Part shown: piece after piece, positions 1 to 9,775 of the stretch
Layout of the letters: every line of letters starts with the position of its first letter
Position numbering within the stretch: the first letter of the stretch is position 1
Assembly (NCBI RefSeq): GCF_022347685.1
Contig: NZ_JAKRGF010000004.1
Location: 186,001 to 250,000 of the forward strand
Length of the DNA: 64,000 bases
Source of the DNA: Thalassobius sp. Cn5-15
GTDB lineage: Bacteria > Pseudomonadota > Alphaproteobacteria > Rhodobacterales > Rhodobacteraceae
Direction of reading: 5' to 3'
Position numbers and translations under genes: made by a program
Notes under the pieces: model-generated
The model's database searches: none
What the model saw: the letters and a program-made list of their open reading frames with translations, nothing else
What the model was told of the DNA's origin: nothing

Positions 1-2064
1 GCGGTGTTCGACCATTACCCCTTTGGGCCGCCCGGTGGAGCCAGAGGTATAGATCATATAAGCCAGATCGCTGCCTGCGACCACGACATCCAGATTGTCA
101 GTGGGCGCTGACAGGATGCGTGGATCCCTGTCCATCGCCAGCACCTCTGCCTGATGGGCCGGCAGATCGCCCAGCATGCCTTGTTGGGTGACGATAATCT
201 GGCAAGCGCTATCTTCAACATATAGTGCGATGCGATCCGGCGGGAACGCGGGGTCCAGCGGTACATAGGCGCCGCCAGCCTTTAGGATGCCAAGGGCACC
301 GATTATCAGATGTGGCGTGCGTTGAGTGTTGAGGCCGACGAGCGTTCCGGGTTTCACCCCCAAATCGCGCAAAACATGCGCCACCTGATTGGCGCGGGTG
401 TTCAGTTCCAGATAGGTGAAACTGTCGCCTTCCACCACCAATGCTGTAGCATGCGGAGTCTGCGCGACCTGCCGTTCAAACATCTGATGCAGGCAGAGGT
501 CAGCGTTATAATCGACCGCGGTCTGGTTCCAATCGCTTAGAACCATCTCTCGCTCTGCTGTGGCAAGACGGGGTAGGTCTGCAATGGCCCCGTCGGCGCT
601 GGCCAGCATGCCGACGCGGGCGGCCAGTGCGGTGAGCATCGGCTGCGGTACCTGTGCAGCGTCAGCCCGTAAGGTTGGTGCGGGCGACAGGCATAGTGTA
701 ACCAGTGCATCAGGGCAGGGATCTACGCTGTCACTGATGGCAAGCAGTGGCTGCGCTTGCAGCGCACCAGGCAGGCGGGCAGGAAGGTCTGCAGCGACAG
801 CGCCAAGGGAACGTGCCTGCGTTAGGGCGGCGTGTAATGTCTCATGTGCTTTCGTCACATCCGCGTCGGTGACCATGCGCAGTGGTGTCCACGGCAACAG
901 ATAGGCGTCCGCCGATGGACGCGACGCGTGATAGGCCAGATCGACACTTGCATTGCCGGTGATTTGCGCCGCGACCAGTCCCCATGCGGTGATTGCCTGA
1001 TCAGCGGGCAAGTCCAATGGTTGCTCCAGCAGACCGGTTGCTCCCGTAGGCATGGCGGGCAGGGTCGCTGGTGTCAGCGTTTCAAACAACGGGCGCAGCA
1101 TGGCCTCGGCCTGTGCGGCGGGTTGCAGGGCTGCGGAGATGTCAGCGGTTTCTGTCGCGTCAGGCTGCGTCAGGCGGGCGCCAACCACAGGCAGCGCGAT
1201 GTCAAAGGCGCGGTCATTTAGCGCGCTTAATTTGCTGAAGATCACCGCCCCATCGCCGCAGGCCACGGTCAGTGCGTCCGCATCCGCCGCGAGTACCGTG
1301 CCCGGCGCTGTGCCTGCGGGCACTGTCAGGGTTGCGGGTTGTGCGCTGCCAACCAGCGCTAGCCTGTCCGCCAGCGTGATCTTGGCGCAGCAGAGTGGGT
1401 TCCAGTATCCACCATGATCCAGCGCCCGTACCAAAGCGCTGATTTCACCTGCGCCTTGGGTGAAATCCAGGTGTCCACCGGCTGCGGGCCGATCGCTGAA
1501 CCCATAATAACTGCGCTGGGCGAAATCCTGCGGCTGCCCCGCGACGTCCCCTGTTTCCAGCAGGTCCATCAGATCGGGGAAGCTGTCCAGCGCTGCTTCA
1601 TAGCAGCGGGTGTTCAGGGTCAGAGCAGTGTCATTTGGGTGAATGTCAAACAGACGTTGCACCAGAATATTGCCGCGATCGGCGCCGCTGGTGATGTGGT
1701 GCCAGCTGATGCCATGGCGGGCCTCGCCATTTTTCAGCGCCCATACGGGGGCGTTTAGGCCGGCATAGGCGGGCAGCGGGCCATCGTGGAAATTGATTCC
1801 GCCGCGCTGCGGGCATGCCAGCACATCGGCGTCCAGCATGTCGAGGTTGGCAATCGACAGCAGCCAGTCGAAGGTCGCAGGCAGGTGCGTCACCAGATCC
1901 GGGCCGGGGGTAATGGTATGCAGCCCCTTTTCTGCTGCCCAGACGGCGACGTCTTTGGACCGTGTGACCACCGCCGCCACGCCATGTCCGCGCGTCAACA
2001 GCTGCTCGCCGCATTGGATCAAAAGGGATTCGTTTCCGATTAGAACGGTGGAGAAAGACGACAT
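1..2064 (-). CDS. Non-ribosomal peptide synthetase with N-terminal formyltransferase domain (partial, C-terminus outside window)
   Basis: The first 688 residues are present and the gene runs off the left edge. Residues 1 to about 190 are a methionyl-tRNA-formyltransferase-like fold: the catalytic triad N91, H93 and D129 sits in INFHDGPLP and SGADRGNIL with the same spacing as E. coli Fmt (N108/H110/D146). A formyltransferase C-terminal-like part follows, then a linker of about 200 residues without a condensation HHxxxDG motif. An adenylation domain starts near residue 500 (EMVLSDWNQT) and reaches core motif A3 (YTSGSTGRPKG) at the window edge. Formyltransferase-adenylation fusions act as initiation modules, as in LgrA of linear gramicidin, so a formylated aminoacyl starter is plausible (inference). 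The start is 1 nt after the stop of the glycosyltransferase gene, which is itself coupled to the polyketide synthase. Carrier domain and product cannot be seen. Confidence 0.88.
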   Translation of the reverse strand, partial: MSSFSTVLIGNESLLIQCGEQLLTRGHGVAAVVTRSKDVAVWAAEKGLHTITPGPDLVTHLPATFDWLLSIANLDMLDADVLACPQRGGINFHDGPLPAYAGLNAPVWALKNGEARHGISWHHITSGADRGNILVQRLFDIHPNDTALTLNTRCYEAALDSFPDLMDLLETGDVAGQPQDFAQRSYYGFSDRPAAGGHLDFTQGAGEISALVRALDHGGYWNPLCCAKITLADRLALVGSAQPATLTVPAGTAPGTVLAADADALTVACGDGAVIFSKLSALNDRAFDIALPVVGARLTQPDATETADISAALQPAAQAEAMLRPLFETLTPATLPAMPTGATGLLEQPLDLPADQAITAWGLVAAQITGNASVDLAYHASRPSADAYLLPWTPLRMVTDADVTKAHETLHAALTQARSLGAVAADLPARLPGALQAQPLLAISDSVDPCPDALVTLCLSPAPTLRADAAQVPQPMLTALAARVGMLASADGAIADLPRLATAEREMVLSDWNQTAVDYNADLCLHQMFERQVAQTPHATALVVEGDSFTYLELNTRANQVAHVLRDLGVKPGTLVGLNTQRTPHLIIGALGILKAGGAYVPLDPAFPPDRIALYVEDSACQIIVTQQGMLGDLPAHQAEVLAMDRDPRILSAPTDNLDVVVAGSDLAYMIYTSGSTGRPKGVMVEHR

Positions 2065-2065
2065 A

Positions 2066-3172
2066 TCAAACCTTGTTCAATGTATCGGATGGGGCGGATT
2101 GGGTGAGGTCGCTCGGGCAGTGAACTGCATGTGTCGCAGGCAGGTTCGGAATGCACGGTGAAGGCAAAGGGCGCAGCAGCGCCACCGCATCATTGCGCAA
2201 GAGATCGCGCAGGAAGTGATCAGGATCATCCGTGCGCTGCAGCCGGACCCAGCGGCGCAACCGGTGCACCACCCCACCCAAAAGGTGAAGCAGCGTGGCG
2301 CTGGTCGCTGTTATCCGTCCATGATTTTTCAGATAGTAATACCAGCGTGATCGAAACCAATACGCAGGCGTACGGTCCCAGCGGCCCATACCGGTGGACG
2401 CGGAGCCGATGTGCATCACCCGTGAGTGCGGCACAAAATCCACGTGATAGCCAGCGCGTTGGCCGCGCAGGCAAAGATCTGTTTCCTCAAAATAAAGAAA
2501 GTAGCGCTCATCAAAAAGGCCGATCCTCTCCAGCATTTCGCGCCGCATCAACAGGCTGGCGCCTGCCACCCAGTCCAGCGTGATGGGCTGACCTGCCTCG
2601 ATCACAGGGGCTGGAATATCCAGCGGCACCCGCGCCTCTGACAGCAGGCGCGACACAGGGCCAAAGCGCATCGCGCCCTCTAACTCACCCTTCAGGCTGG
2701 GAAACCGAAAGGTTGCCAGATGATTCGCGCCGTCTTCGCCATAGATCAGGCTGCCGGCAAATCCGGTGCTGGGGCTAGCTTGCATGTGATTGACCAGTGT
2801 GATGATCGCATCCGGTTCGGGAAAGGCGTCGGAGTTCAGGATATAGATAAAATCGGGCAGCTGTCCGATGGTTTCTGCGGCTTCCAGACCAACTTTGATG
2901 CCGTGGTTGTTGCCCGCACCAAAGCCGCCGTTACGTCCTGAGGCAGTGACAGTCACATCCGACCAGTCAGCCTGCGCGACGTGATCGCGCATTACTTCAA
3001 ATGATCCATCCTGCGAATCGTTGTCGACCACAACAATCAACCCGTTCAAGGGCGCCATCGCGATGCGGGCGCAGGCCACAGCACGTAGGGTCATCGCGGC
3101 AGTGCGGTAGTTCAGAACGATACACAGAACGGTTGTGGCAGACGGGGCTGGAGGGCTATTTTGATCGCTCAT
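2066..3172 (-). CDS. Glycosyltransferase family 2 (WbbL/rhamnosyltransferase-like)
   Basis: 368 residues with a GT-A fold of family 2. The N-terminal strand VLCIVLNYR, the nucleotide-binding VVVDNDSQDGS, the GGFGAGNNHGI loop and a metal-binding motif in the form ILNSDAFPEPD are all present. LFDERYFLYFEETDLCLR is the usual acceptor-side signature of rhamnosyltransferase-type members such as WbbL. No signal peptide or membrane span is seen, so it should work at the cytoplasmic membrane face. Its ATG overlaps the polyketide synthase stop by 4 nt and its stop lies 1 nt before the NRPS start. This coupling suggests that it glycosylates the polyketide/peptide product or the lipid carrying it (inference). 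Donor and acceptor sugars cannot be predicted. Confidence 0.9.
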   Translation of the reverse strand: MSDQNSPPAPSATTVLCIVLNYRTAAMTLRAVACARIAMAPLNGLIVVVDNDSQDGSFEVMRDHVAQADWSDVTVTASGRNGGFGAGNNHGIKVGLEAAETIGQLPDFIYILNSDAFPEPDAIITLVNHMQASPSTGFAGSLIYGEDGANHLATFRFPSLKGELEGAMRFGPVSRLLSEARVPLDIPAPVIEAGQPITLDWVAGASLLMRREMLERIGLFDERYFLYFEETDLCLRGQRAGYHVDFVPHSRVMHIGSASTGMGRWDRTPAYWFRSRWYYYLKNHGRITATSATLLHLLGGVVHRLRRWVRLQRTDDPDHFLRDLLRNDAVALLRPLPSPCIPNLPATHAVHCPSDLTQSAPSDTLNKV

Positions 3173-6100
3173 TCTGCGGCCTCCGTCTGTGTTGGCTGGT
3201 CTAAGTTGGTGTGCGTGTCTGCGTCGTTCAGCAGGCGGCGCAGATGGGTGGCCATCACCCGTACATTGGGTTCCAACACCATCGAGTCATGATCGCCCGG
3301 CACCTCAATCACCTGCATGTCAGGCACCCATTGACCCCAGTCATTGTCATGCAGCACATAGGCGCGTTCGCTGTTGATCAACCGACCCGGGGCCACCTGC
3401 CACTGACCGCGCATCGGTGGACGCAATAGGGTAAAGGGGCCGGACCATGGCTTCACCTGATAGCTGGCAACTGCGGTGAGGAATGCCGCTTCAATTGCCG
3501 CATTGTGGAACTGTACGGCTGCAAGACCGCCCTGCGCGGCGGCGTCATCGGGCGTTGCGCCACGGCGCTTGTCCAGTTCCCAGCGCAAGCGCCTTGTCAC
3601 CCAGCGGCTTAGGTAGGCGGGGCCTTCCTGACGGATATTCAGCGCCTGAATAGCCACGCGGTCACGCAGGCTGAGCGGACGGCGTTGTGGCAGCGGTGTG
3701 TCCAGCATGATCAGCGCCTGCACCTCTTCGCCCATTGCGCGCAGTTGCTGCGCCATTTCATAGGCGGTGATGCCGCCGCCGGAAAATCCGCCCAGCAGAT
3801 AGGGGCCATGTGGCTGAACCTGGCGCAGCTCCGCAATGTAATCCCGTGCGGCGTCAGGAATTTTGGTATGGGGGGTGGCGTCGCCTGACAGGCCCCGCGC
3901 TTGCAGGCCGTAAACAGGACGGTCGCGTCCCAGCATGCCAGCCAGATGGCGCAGATTCAGCACGTTGCCAAACATTCCCGCCACTAGGAAAAACGGCGTA
4001 CCTGTGGCGGACGCATTGTCGTGCATCGCCACCAGATGGGTGAAGCGCGGCGCAGGGGCCTCTGGCTGTTCTACGGGCGTATCTGCCTCTGCGCCTTTGA
4101 CCGCGTTCTGCGGGATTTGCGCGGCGATTTTCCGGACCGTCGGCGCCTCAAACAGCAGCGAGATGGGGAAGTCGCTGCCAAAGGTTTTCTTGATACGCGC
4201 AAAGAGCCGCACCGCGATCAGTGAATGACCACCAAGGTCAAAGAAACTGTCATCCAGCCCCACTTGATTGACGCCCAGTAACTCTTGGAAAAAGGTTGCC
4301 AGTTTTTGTTCCACCGGCGTTTCCGGCGCCGCATAATCGGTGTCGAGCGACGGGCGCTCGAAGCTTTGGTTGGTACTTTGTGTGGTGCCTGTGCTCTCTG
4401 CTTCGGCGATCAGCCCGTGCAGGTCGAGTGATGAGATTACGATCTGTGATTGCGGTTGCGCCAGCGCGCGCAGGAAGGCCTCCGCGCCGTCGGTGGGGCG
4501 GATGCCTTGGCTGACGTTATGGCGCAGTCGTTCCTCCGCAGGGGAAAGGGGGCGGGGTTCATTGGCGCTGGATTGCGCGGGGCGCAGGCCCTGCATCAGT
4601 CGGCGCAGGGTCAGGCCGGTGACCTTAATCAATACGGTGCCGTCTGGTGCTGCGATGGTGACATCAAACCGTGCGGTGCCGCTGCCATCGCTGTTGTCGT
4701 CGGCGCATCGGACCCAAGACATGATCTCTTGTTGCAACGGTGCGAAAACCTGTACCTGCTGATAGCTGACCGGCACCCACAAGTGATCACCCTTATAGCC
4801 ATCAATCAGCCCCATCGCCCACCCTGTCGCAATGTCGAGGAGGCCGGGGTGCAGGCCGTATGCGGTCAGATCGTTTGCAAATTTATCGGCAAGGCTGAGG
4901 CGGGCCAGACCTTCGCCTGCATGCAGCGAGGTGTTGCGCAGCACTTTCCAGCGCGGTCCAAAATTCAGGTGCACCTCTTGTGGGGCCTCTATCACGGTTG
5001 TGGGGATCGGGGCGTTGATCCATTCGCAGCCACAGCGCTGGGCAATCATTGAGATGTCCAGCGGTTCCGTCTCTGATGGCAGGATTTCCACCCACGCCTC
5101 TGCGTTCAGGTCGAAGGCACCGCTGGCGGCGCTTTGAACAGTGACGTTGTAGGTCATCGCATCCTTAGCCGTCAGTGACAGGCGCATGTCAGTGCTGCCG
5201 TTCTCGTCAACGGTGAGGGGGGATAGGAAGGTCAGATCATGCACCACATAGCCTGCCGCAATTTCCTGTGCCCGCATGGCTTGGTGGATCAGTTCCAGAT
5301 AGCCAGTGCCGGGCAGCAGGATCGCGCCATCCTTGGTACGGTGATCACCCAGCACCCAATCGCGGGGGCTGAGGGTGTTTTGATAACTGATTTCCGATTC
5401 CATACGCTCGCGTATAGTTCCCAGAAGGGACTGGCCGGAGACAGGCCCAGTGAGCGCTGTCCCGTCATTGCCCCGGCCAGCCATCGCGTCGGCGGCCATG
5501 CCGACCTCGGCCCATACACCCCAATTCAGCGCCAGCGTGCGGGTCTTAGCCCCCTTGCGGGCATTGGCAAAGGCGTTGAGGTAGGCGTTGGCGGCGACAT
5601 AATCCACCTGCCCCGCAGGCGTTGTTACGGTAGAGCTGGAGGAAAACAGAACCAGCCAGTCCAATGCGCCATCGGCGAAGATCTGATCCAGAATGCGGGT
5701 GCCGTACAGCTTGGGTGCAAAGACATCGGCCACGTCGCCCAGGGATTTGCCAGCGATCGGTGCGTCTTTGATTACACCAGCACCGTGAATGACGCCGTGG
5801 ATGGGGCCAAAGGCCTCTTCTGCCTCAAATTTCACCCGTTGCATGTCTTCGATGTTGGTGACGTCTGCGGCGACGGTCAGCACTTTGCCGTCCAGATTTT
5901 CCAACCGCTCAACAGCGCGGATGCGGCGGCTGATCGGATCATCGGAAGGATGGCTGTGCAGGTGATCGGCCCAGAGGTCGCGCTGCGGCAGGGCGCTGCG
6001 GGCCACCAGTACGATATTGGCGCTGTAGTTGCTTATCAGCATCTCGGCCAGCGTCAGGCCAATACCGCCGAAACCACCAGTGATCAGATAAGTCCCGCCA

Positions 6101-9100
6101 TCCCGCAGGTTTGTGCACATATCTGCGGGCAGAGCATCGTGCGGTACATCCGGCAAGGGGGCGCTGCCGTAGCTTTGTTGCAGGCGTTTGTTACCCCGCA
6201 GGGCGGCAGTATGATTGGCGGGTTTGGCCAGCACCTCTTCCAGCAGGGCGTCAGTTAGTTGCGCCCGTGCCGCCTGCGTCAGGGCAGGTAGACTTGGTGT
6301 TGGCAGTGGTAGGTCCAACCATGCGCAGGTCAGGCCGGGGTATTCGCGCGGGATCACTCGGACGGGGCCTTGCACAGTGGCTTTCTCTGGATAGGGCAGT
6401 GCCTCATCCCGCACTTGCAGCGCGCCAGATGTGGCGACAATCATATGCGCCTTTGGGTCGCAGTGGTCGGCCAAGGCCTGCGTTAAGTGCAGCAGCGCAT
6501 AAAATCCCTGTTCCAGATTGCGATGGAGGAAGGATGAACCGGGGCGGAACACCTCTGCTCCAGTGCTGAGCCAGAGATGTACAATACGATCCGGCAGCAT
6601 CTGATCCGCCGCCAATGTCTCGATCAGCTGTTCATAGCCCGTGCGACCCTGTTCCGGTGCCAGAACGAAGTCCTGACCGAGTTGAGCGAAGCCATCTCCC
6701 GCCCGTACTGTCACCACCAGATGCCCAGCCATACGTAGCCGTATGGTAAGATCAGCACCGAAGCCTGCCTCATCCTCAAAGATCAGCCATGTCTGTGGTG
6801 CCACTTCGCTAAGATCGCCGTGAATATCTGCCGCGCAGTCGGCGTAGCGTGGCATCCAGATGGGACGATAGCCCCAGCTATCAATGTCGTCGCGACGCAT
6901 TAATGGCGCGACCTCCGCTGTCTGCGTGCCCGCTGCGGGTTCGATGAAATAGTCCTGATGCTGCCAAGCATAGCTGGGTAAAACAACGCGGTGTCGCTGT
7001 GCTTCGCCCCAGAACTGGCCCCAGTCGAAATCCACACCGACAGCCCAGAGGCGCCCCAGCATGGTGGCGAAATAGACGTCATCGGCCACCTCATCCTGCG
7101 CATGGCGCAGGGTAGAGATGACGCGGTTTGCGGTTACGTTCGGTTGCACCTGTGTCAGGGATGACAGCGCCTTGCCTGGCCCAACCTCAAGGAACACCCG
7201 ATCCGGGGTCTGATCCAGCGTGGCGATACAGTCGGCAAACAGCACCGTGTGGCGCAGGTGATCTACCCAGTAGTCTGGGTCCGTCGCCTGCTGATCGGTG
7301 ATCATCTGGCCTGTGAGGTTGGAGGCAAAAGGGATCTGCGGCGCGCGCAGGTCCAGGCCCTGCAGGAAACTGCGGAAGCGTTCAAGGATCGGGTCCAGCA
7401 TACGGCTGTGCGCGGCGATGTTGATTGCCACATCCTGACAGTCGATGTCCTGCAGCCGCAGGTGATCGCGAAGGCGGTCCAGTGCCGCACGCGGACCGGT
7501 GGCGACCGACAGACTCGGCGCGTTGACGCTGGCCAGATCCAGATCGGATCCTAGATGTGTGCGCAGTTCCTCTGCCGATAGCGCGACCGACAGCATGCCG
7601 CCGGTGGGCACCGTGTCAAACAGTTGCCCGCGCAGATGCACAAGGTCGATGCAATCGGTAAATCCGATCACGCCCGCCAGGCAGGCGGCGGTGTTTTCGC
7701 CCATGGAATGACCGATCAGTGCCGCAGGTTGCACGCCCCAGCTGATCCACAGCTGCGCCAACGCATATTCGGTGATCATGATCAGTGGCAGTTGGACGGA
7801 GGGTTGCTTTAACGCCTCATGCGCCGTCACCTCATCATCTTTTTCGGGCAGCCAGAGCGCGCGGATGTCATAATCCAGCTTGGCCTGCAGATGCTCTAAC
7901 CCACGGTCCATCCAATCGGCAAAGACAGGCTCCACATCATAAAGATCGCGCGCCATGCCCGCATATTGCGCACCGCCGCCGGGGAACATGAAGACCACCT
8001 CTGGCCGGTCGAGTGCAGTGTGGGTGAAGACGCGACGGCGGTCATTTGCAGCCAGCAGCTTCGCTGCTTCTGCATGGGTTTCGGCCACGACCACGCGGCG
8101 GTGATCAAAGGCACGACGGCCTTCTTTTAGCGTATAGGCAACATCGGCCAGTGGCTGATCTGTGCGGCTGTTTAGGTGATCAGACAGTCTGTCACTGCCT
8201 GCTTCCAGCGCCTTTTTGTTGCGGGCCGAGAGGGTGAGGATCTGGAAAGGAAAATCGGCCTCTTCAGAAGTGGCGCGCATCGGCGCCTCTTCTAGCACCG
8301 CATGGGCGTTGGTGCCGCCCACGCCGAGCGAGTTCACGCCGGCACGGCGCGGCCCCTTGTGCGACACCCAATCCTGCAGGCGATCGTTCACCTGAAAGGG
8401 CGAGCCGTCGAAATCAATCGCTGGATTGGGCGCCTCATACCCCAGAGAGGCGGGCAGTTTGCGATTGTACAAGCTAAGACTGGTTTTGATCAGGCTGGCC
8501 ACACCCGCTGCCGTGTCCAGATGCCCGATGTTGGTTTTCACCGACCCGATGCGGCAATAGCCCACCTCATTGGTGGTTTCGCGGAACGCTTCGGTCAGGG
8601 CCGCGACCTCAATTGGATCGCCCAGATAGGTGCCGGTGCCGTGGCATTCGACGTAATCGATCGTATCTGCGCTGATGCCTGCCAGCGCGTGGGCCTCAGC
8701 CACTGCATCAGCCTGTCCCTCGACAGATGGTGCCAGATAGCCCGCCTTGGCCGCGCCGTCGTTGTTGACGGCGGTGGACTTGATCACCGCCCATATATGA
8801 TCGCCATCCGCCAGCGCATCGGAAAGGCGACGCAGCACGACGACGCCTGCGCCGGAGCCGAAAACCGTGCCTTGCGCGCGGTGGTCAAAGGCGTGGCATT
8901 CACCGTCGGGCGACAGAATTTCCCCTTCTTTGAACAGGTAGCCACGGCCCTGGGGCAGTTCAATCGTGACGCCGCCGGCCAGCGCCATATCGCATTCACC
9001 GTTGAGCAGCGACTGACAGGCGTAATGTGTCGCCACCAGCGAGGTGGAGCAAGCGGTCTGTACGTTCACCGATGGCCCTTTGAGGTCCAGCACATGGCTG

Positions 9101-9630
9101 AGGCGAGTGGTCATGAAATCCTTGTCATTGCCAGTGTGGCGCAACAGGAACATGCCTGTATCGTCGACCAGATCGCGGTTTGAGCAGATGTTGAAGTAGA
9201 AATAGCTACCCATGCCGCAACCACCAAAGACTCCGATGGAACCGTCGAAGTTTTCCGGCATGTGGCCAGCGTTTTCCAGCGCCTCCCACGATGCTTCCAG
9301 AAACTGGCGGTGCTGGGGGTCAAGGATGGCCGCCTCTTTGGGGGAGAAGCCGAAAAATTCGGGATCAAACGCCTTATAGCCCTGCAGCTCTGCCGCAAAG
9401 GGCACGTAATCTGCACGCTCCACCAGATGTGGCGCCTCACCATTGGCGATGAGCTGGTCGCGCTCCACTCGCCGAATGGCGCTGTTGCCCTGCAGCAGAT
9501 TGTCCCAATAGGTCGCAACATCCTCTGCGCCTGGCAACCTTGCAGCGATCCCGACGATGGCAATATCCGTCTCAGCTGGCGCGGCGGCGTCAGGCTGGAC
9601 CGTGCTGTGAGGGACACTTGGCTTGGTCAT
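3169..9630 (-). CDS. Type I polyketide synthase, KS-AT-KR-DH-ACP-TE
   Basis: A 2153-residue single-module synthase. Numbered from the TTG just before the chosen ATG, the order is: ketosynthase about 22-450 with the full C195 (TACSTS), H331 (ECHGTG) and H371 (NIGH) triad; acyltransferase about 545-850 with GHSMG (S643); ketoreductase about 1178-1375 with TGGFGGIG, SSSS and Y1345/N1349; dehydratase about 1425-1690 with H1431 (GDHRTKDGAILLPG) and D1600; acyl carrier protein with GGHSL (S1804); thioesterase about 1875-2150 with GFSGGG (S1951). All catalytic residues look intact. No enoylreductase or methyltransferase is visible. KR precedes DH, the reverse of the usual order, and a KR-type tail (SQGIRPTDG...QIVISSLD) lies after the DH. 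ATG at 9630 follows an in-frame TTG. The gene heads an operon with GT2 and NRPS. The C-terminal TE suggests release of a free or esterified acyl chain. Confidence 0.95.
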   Translation of the reverse strand: MTKPSVPHSTVQPDAAAPAETDIAIVGIAARLPGAEDVATYWDNLLQGNSAIRRVERDQLIANGEAPHLVERADYVPFAAELQGYKAFDPEFFGFSPKEAAILDPQHRQFLEASWEALENAGHMPENFDGSIGVFGGCGMGSYFYFNICSNRDLVDDTGMFLLRHTGNDKDFMTTRLSHVLDLKGPSVNVQTACSTSLVATHYACQSLLNGECDMALAGGVTIELPQGRGYLFKEGEILSPDGECHAFDHRAQGTVFGSGAGVVVLRRLSDALADGDHIWAVIKSTAVNNDGAAKAGYLAPSVEGQADAVAEAHALAGISADTIDYVECHGTGTYLGDPIEVAALTEAFRETTNEVGYCRIGSVKTNIGHLDTAAGVASLIKTSLSLYNRKLPASLGYEAPNPAIDFDGSPFQVNDRLQDWVSHKGPRRAGVNSLGVGGTNAHAVLEEAPMRATSEEADFPFQILTLSARNKKALEAGSDRLSDHLNSRTDQPLADVAYTLKEGRRAFDHRRVVVAETHAEAAKLLAANDRRRVFTHTALDRPEVVFMFPGGGAQYAGMARDLYDVEPVFADWMDRGLEHLQAKLDYDIRALWLPEKDDEVTAHEALKQPSVQLPLIMITEYALAQLWISWGVQPAALIGHSMGENTAACLAGVIGFTDCIDLVHLRGQLFDTVPTGGMLSVALSAEELRTHLGSDLDLASVNAPSLSVATGPRAALDRLRDHLRLQDIDCQDVAINIAAHSRMLDPILERFRSFLQGLDLRAPQIPFASNLTGQMITDQQATDPDYWVDHLRHTVLFADCIATLDQTPDRVFLEVGPGKALSSLTQVQPNVTANRVISTLRHAQDEVADDVYFATMLGRLWAVGVDFDWGQFWGEAQRHRVVLPSYAWQHQDYFIEPAAGTQTAEVAPLMRRDDIDSWGYRPIWMPRYADCAADIHGDLSEVAPQTWLIFEDEAGFGADLTIRLRMAGHLVVTVRAGDGFAQLGQDFVLAPEQGRTGYEQLIETLAADQMLPDRIVHLWLSTGAEVFRPGSSFLHRNLEQGFYALLHLTQALADHCDPKAHMIVATSGALQVRDEALPYPEKATVQGPVRVIPREYPGLTCAWLDLPLPTPSLPALTQAARAQLTDALLEEVLAKPANHTAALRGNKRLQQSYGSAPLPDVPHDALPADMCTNLRDGGTYLITGGFGGIGLTLAEMLISNYSANIVLVARSALPQRDLWADHLHSHPSDDPISRRIRAVERLENLDGKVLTVAADVTNIEDMQRVKFEAEEAFGPIHGVIHGAGVIKDAPIAGKSLGDVADVFAPKLYGTRILDQIFADGALDWLVLFSSSSTVTTPAGQVDYVAANAYLNAFANARKGAKTRTLALNWGVWAEVGMAADAMAGRGNDGTALTGPVSGQSLLGTIRERMESEISYQNTLSPRDWVLGDHRTKDGAILLPGTGYLELIHQAMRAQEIAAGYVVHDLTFLSPLTVDENGSTDMRLSLTAKDAMTYNVTVQSAASGAFDLNAEAWVEILPSETEPLDISMIAQRCGCEWINAPIPTTVIEAPQEVHLNFGPRWKVLRNTSLHAGEGLARLSLADKFANDLTAYGLHPGLLDIATGWAMGLIDGYKGDHLWVPVSYQQVQVFAPLQQEIMSWVRCADDNSDGSGTARFDVTIAAPDGTVLIKVTGLTLRRLMQGLRPAQSSANEPRPLSPAEERLRHNVSQGIRPTDGAEAFLRALAQPQSQIVISSLDLHGLIAEAESTGTTQSTNQSFERPSLDTDYAAPETPVEQKLATFFQELLGVNQVGLDDSFFDLGGHSLIAVRLFARIKKTFGSDFPISLLFEAPTVRKIAAQIPQNAVKGAEADTPVEQPEAPAPRFTHLVAMHDNASATGTPFFLVAGMFGNVLNLRHLAGMLGRDRPVYGLQARGLSGDATPHTKIPDAARDYIAELRQVQPHGPYLLGGFSGGGITAYEMAQQLRAMGEEVQALIMLDTPLPQRRPLSLRDRVAIQALNIRQEGPAYLSRWVTRRLRWELDKRRGATPDDAAAQGGLAAVQFHNAAIEAAFLTAVASYQVKPWSGPFTLLRPPMRGQWQVAPGRLINSERAYVLHDNDWGQWVPDMQVIEVPGDHDSMVLEPNVRVMATHLRRLLNDADTHTNLDQPTQTEAAE

Positions 9631-9775
9631 CAACAGAACTCATCTACACAAATCTACATAACGGACATACGGGGCAAATATGGATAGTTTGAGGCGTTAC
9701 CCCACTAAAATCGAATAAGTTTTCGAGTTTATTGACTAAAACGCCTCTGTCACCCTTTATTTTGGTCTGATGGGT
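9631..9775 (-). promoter_or_regulatory. Intergenic region upstream of the PKS operon, with inverted repeat
   Basis: A 145-nt AT-rich gap between the flippase stop and the PKS start, both on the minus strand. An 8-bp perfect inverted repeat GAGGCGTT/AACGCCTC lies at 9691-9698 and 9740-9747, with an AT-rich stretch between. It is the only sizeable gap in front of the PKS-GT2-NRPS operon, so a promoter here is likely. I could not identify convincing -35/-10 boxes, and whether the repeat is an operator or a transcript hairpin is open. Confidence 0.4.

Noticed and set aside
5239-6258. Long rightward open frame (339 codons) inside the PKS region
   Set aside because: It lies wholly antisense to the ketoreductase/dehydratase coding sequence, has no recognisable domain, and arises from high GC content and codon bias.
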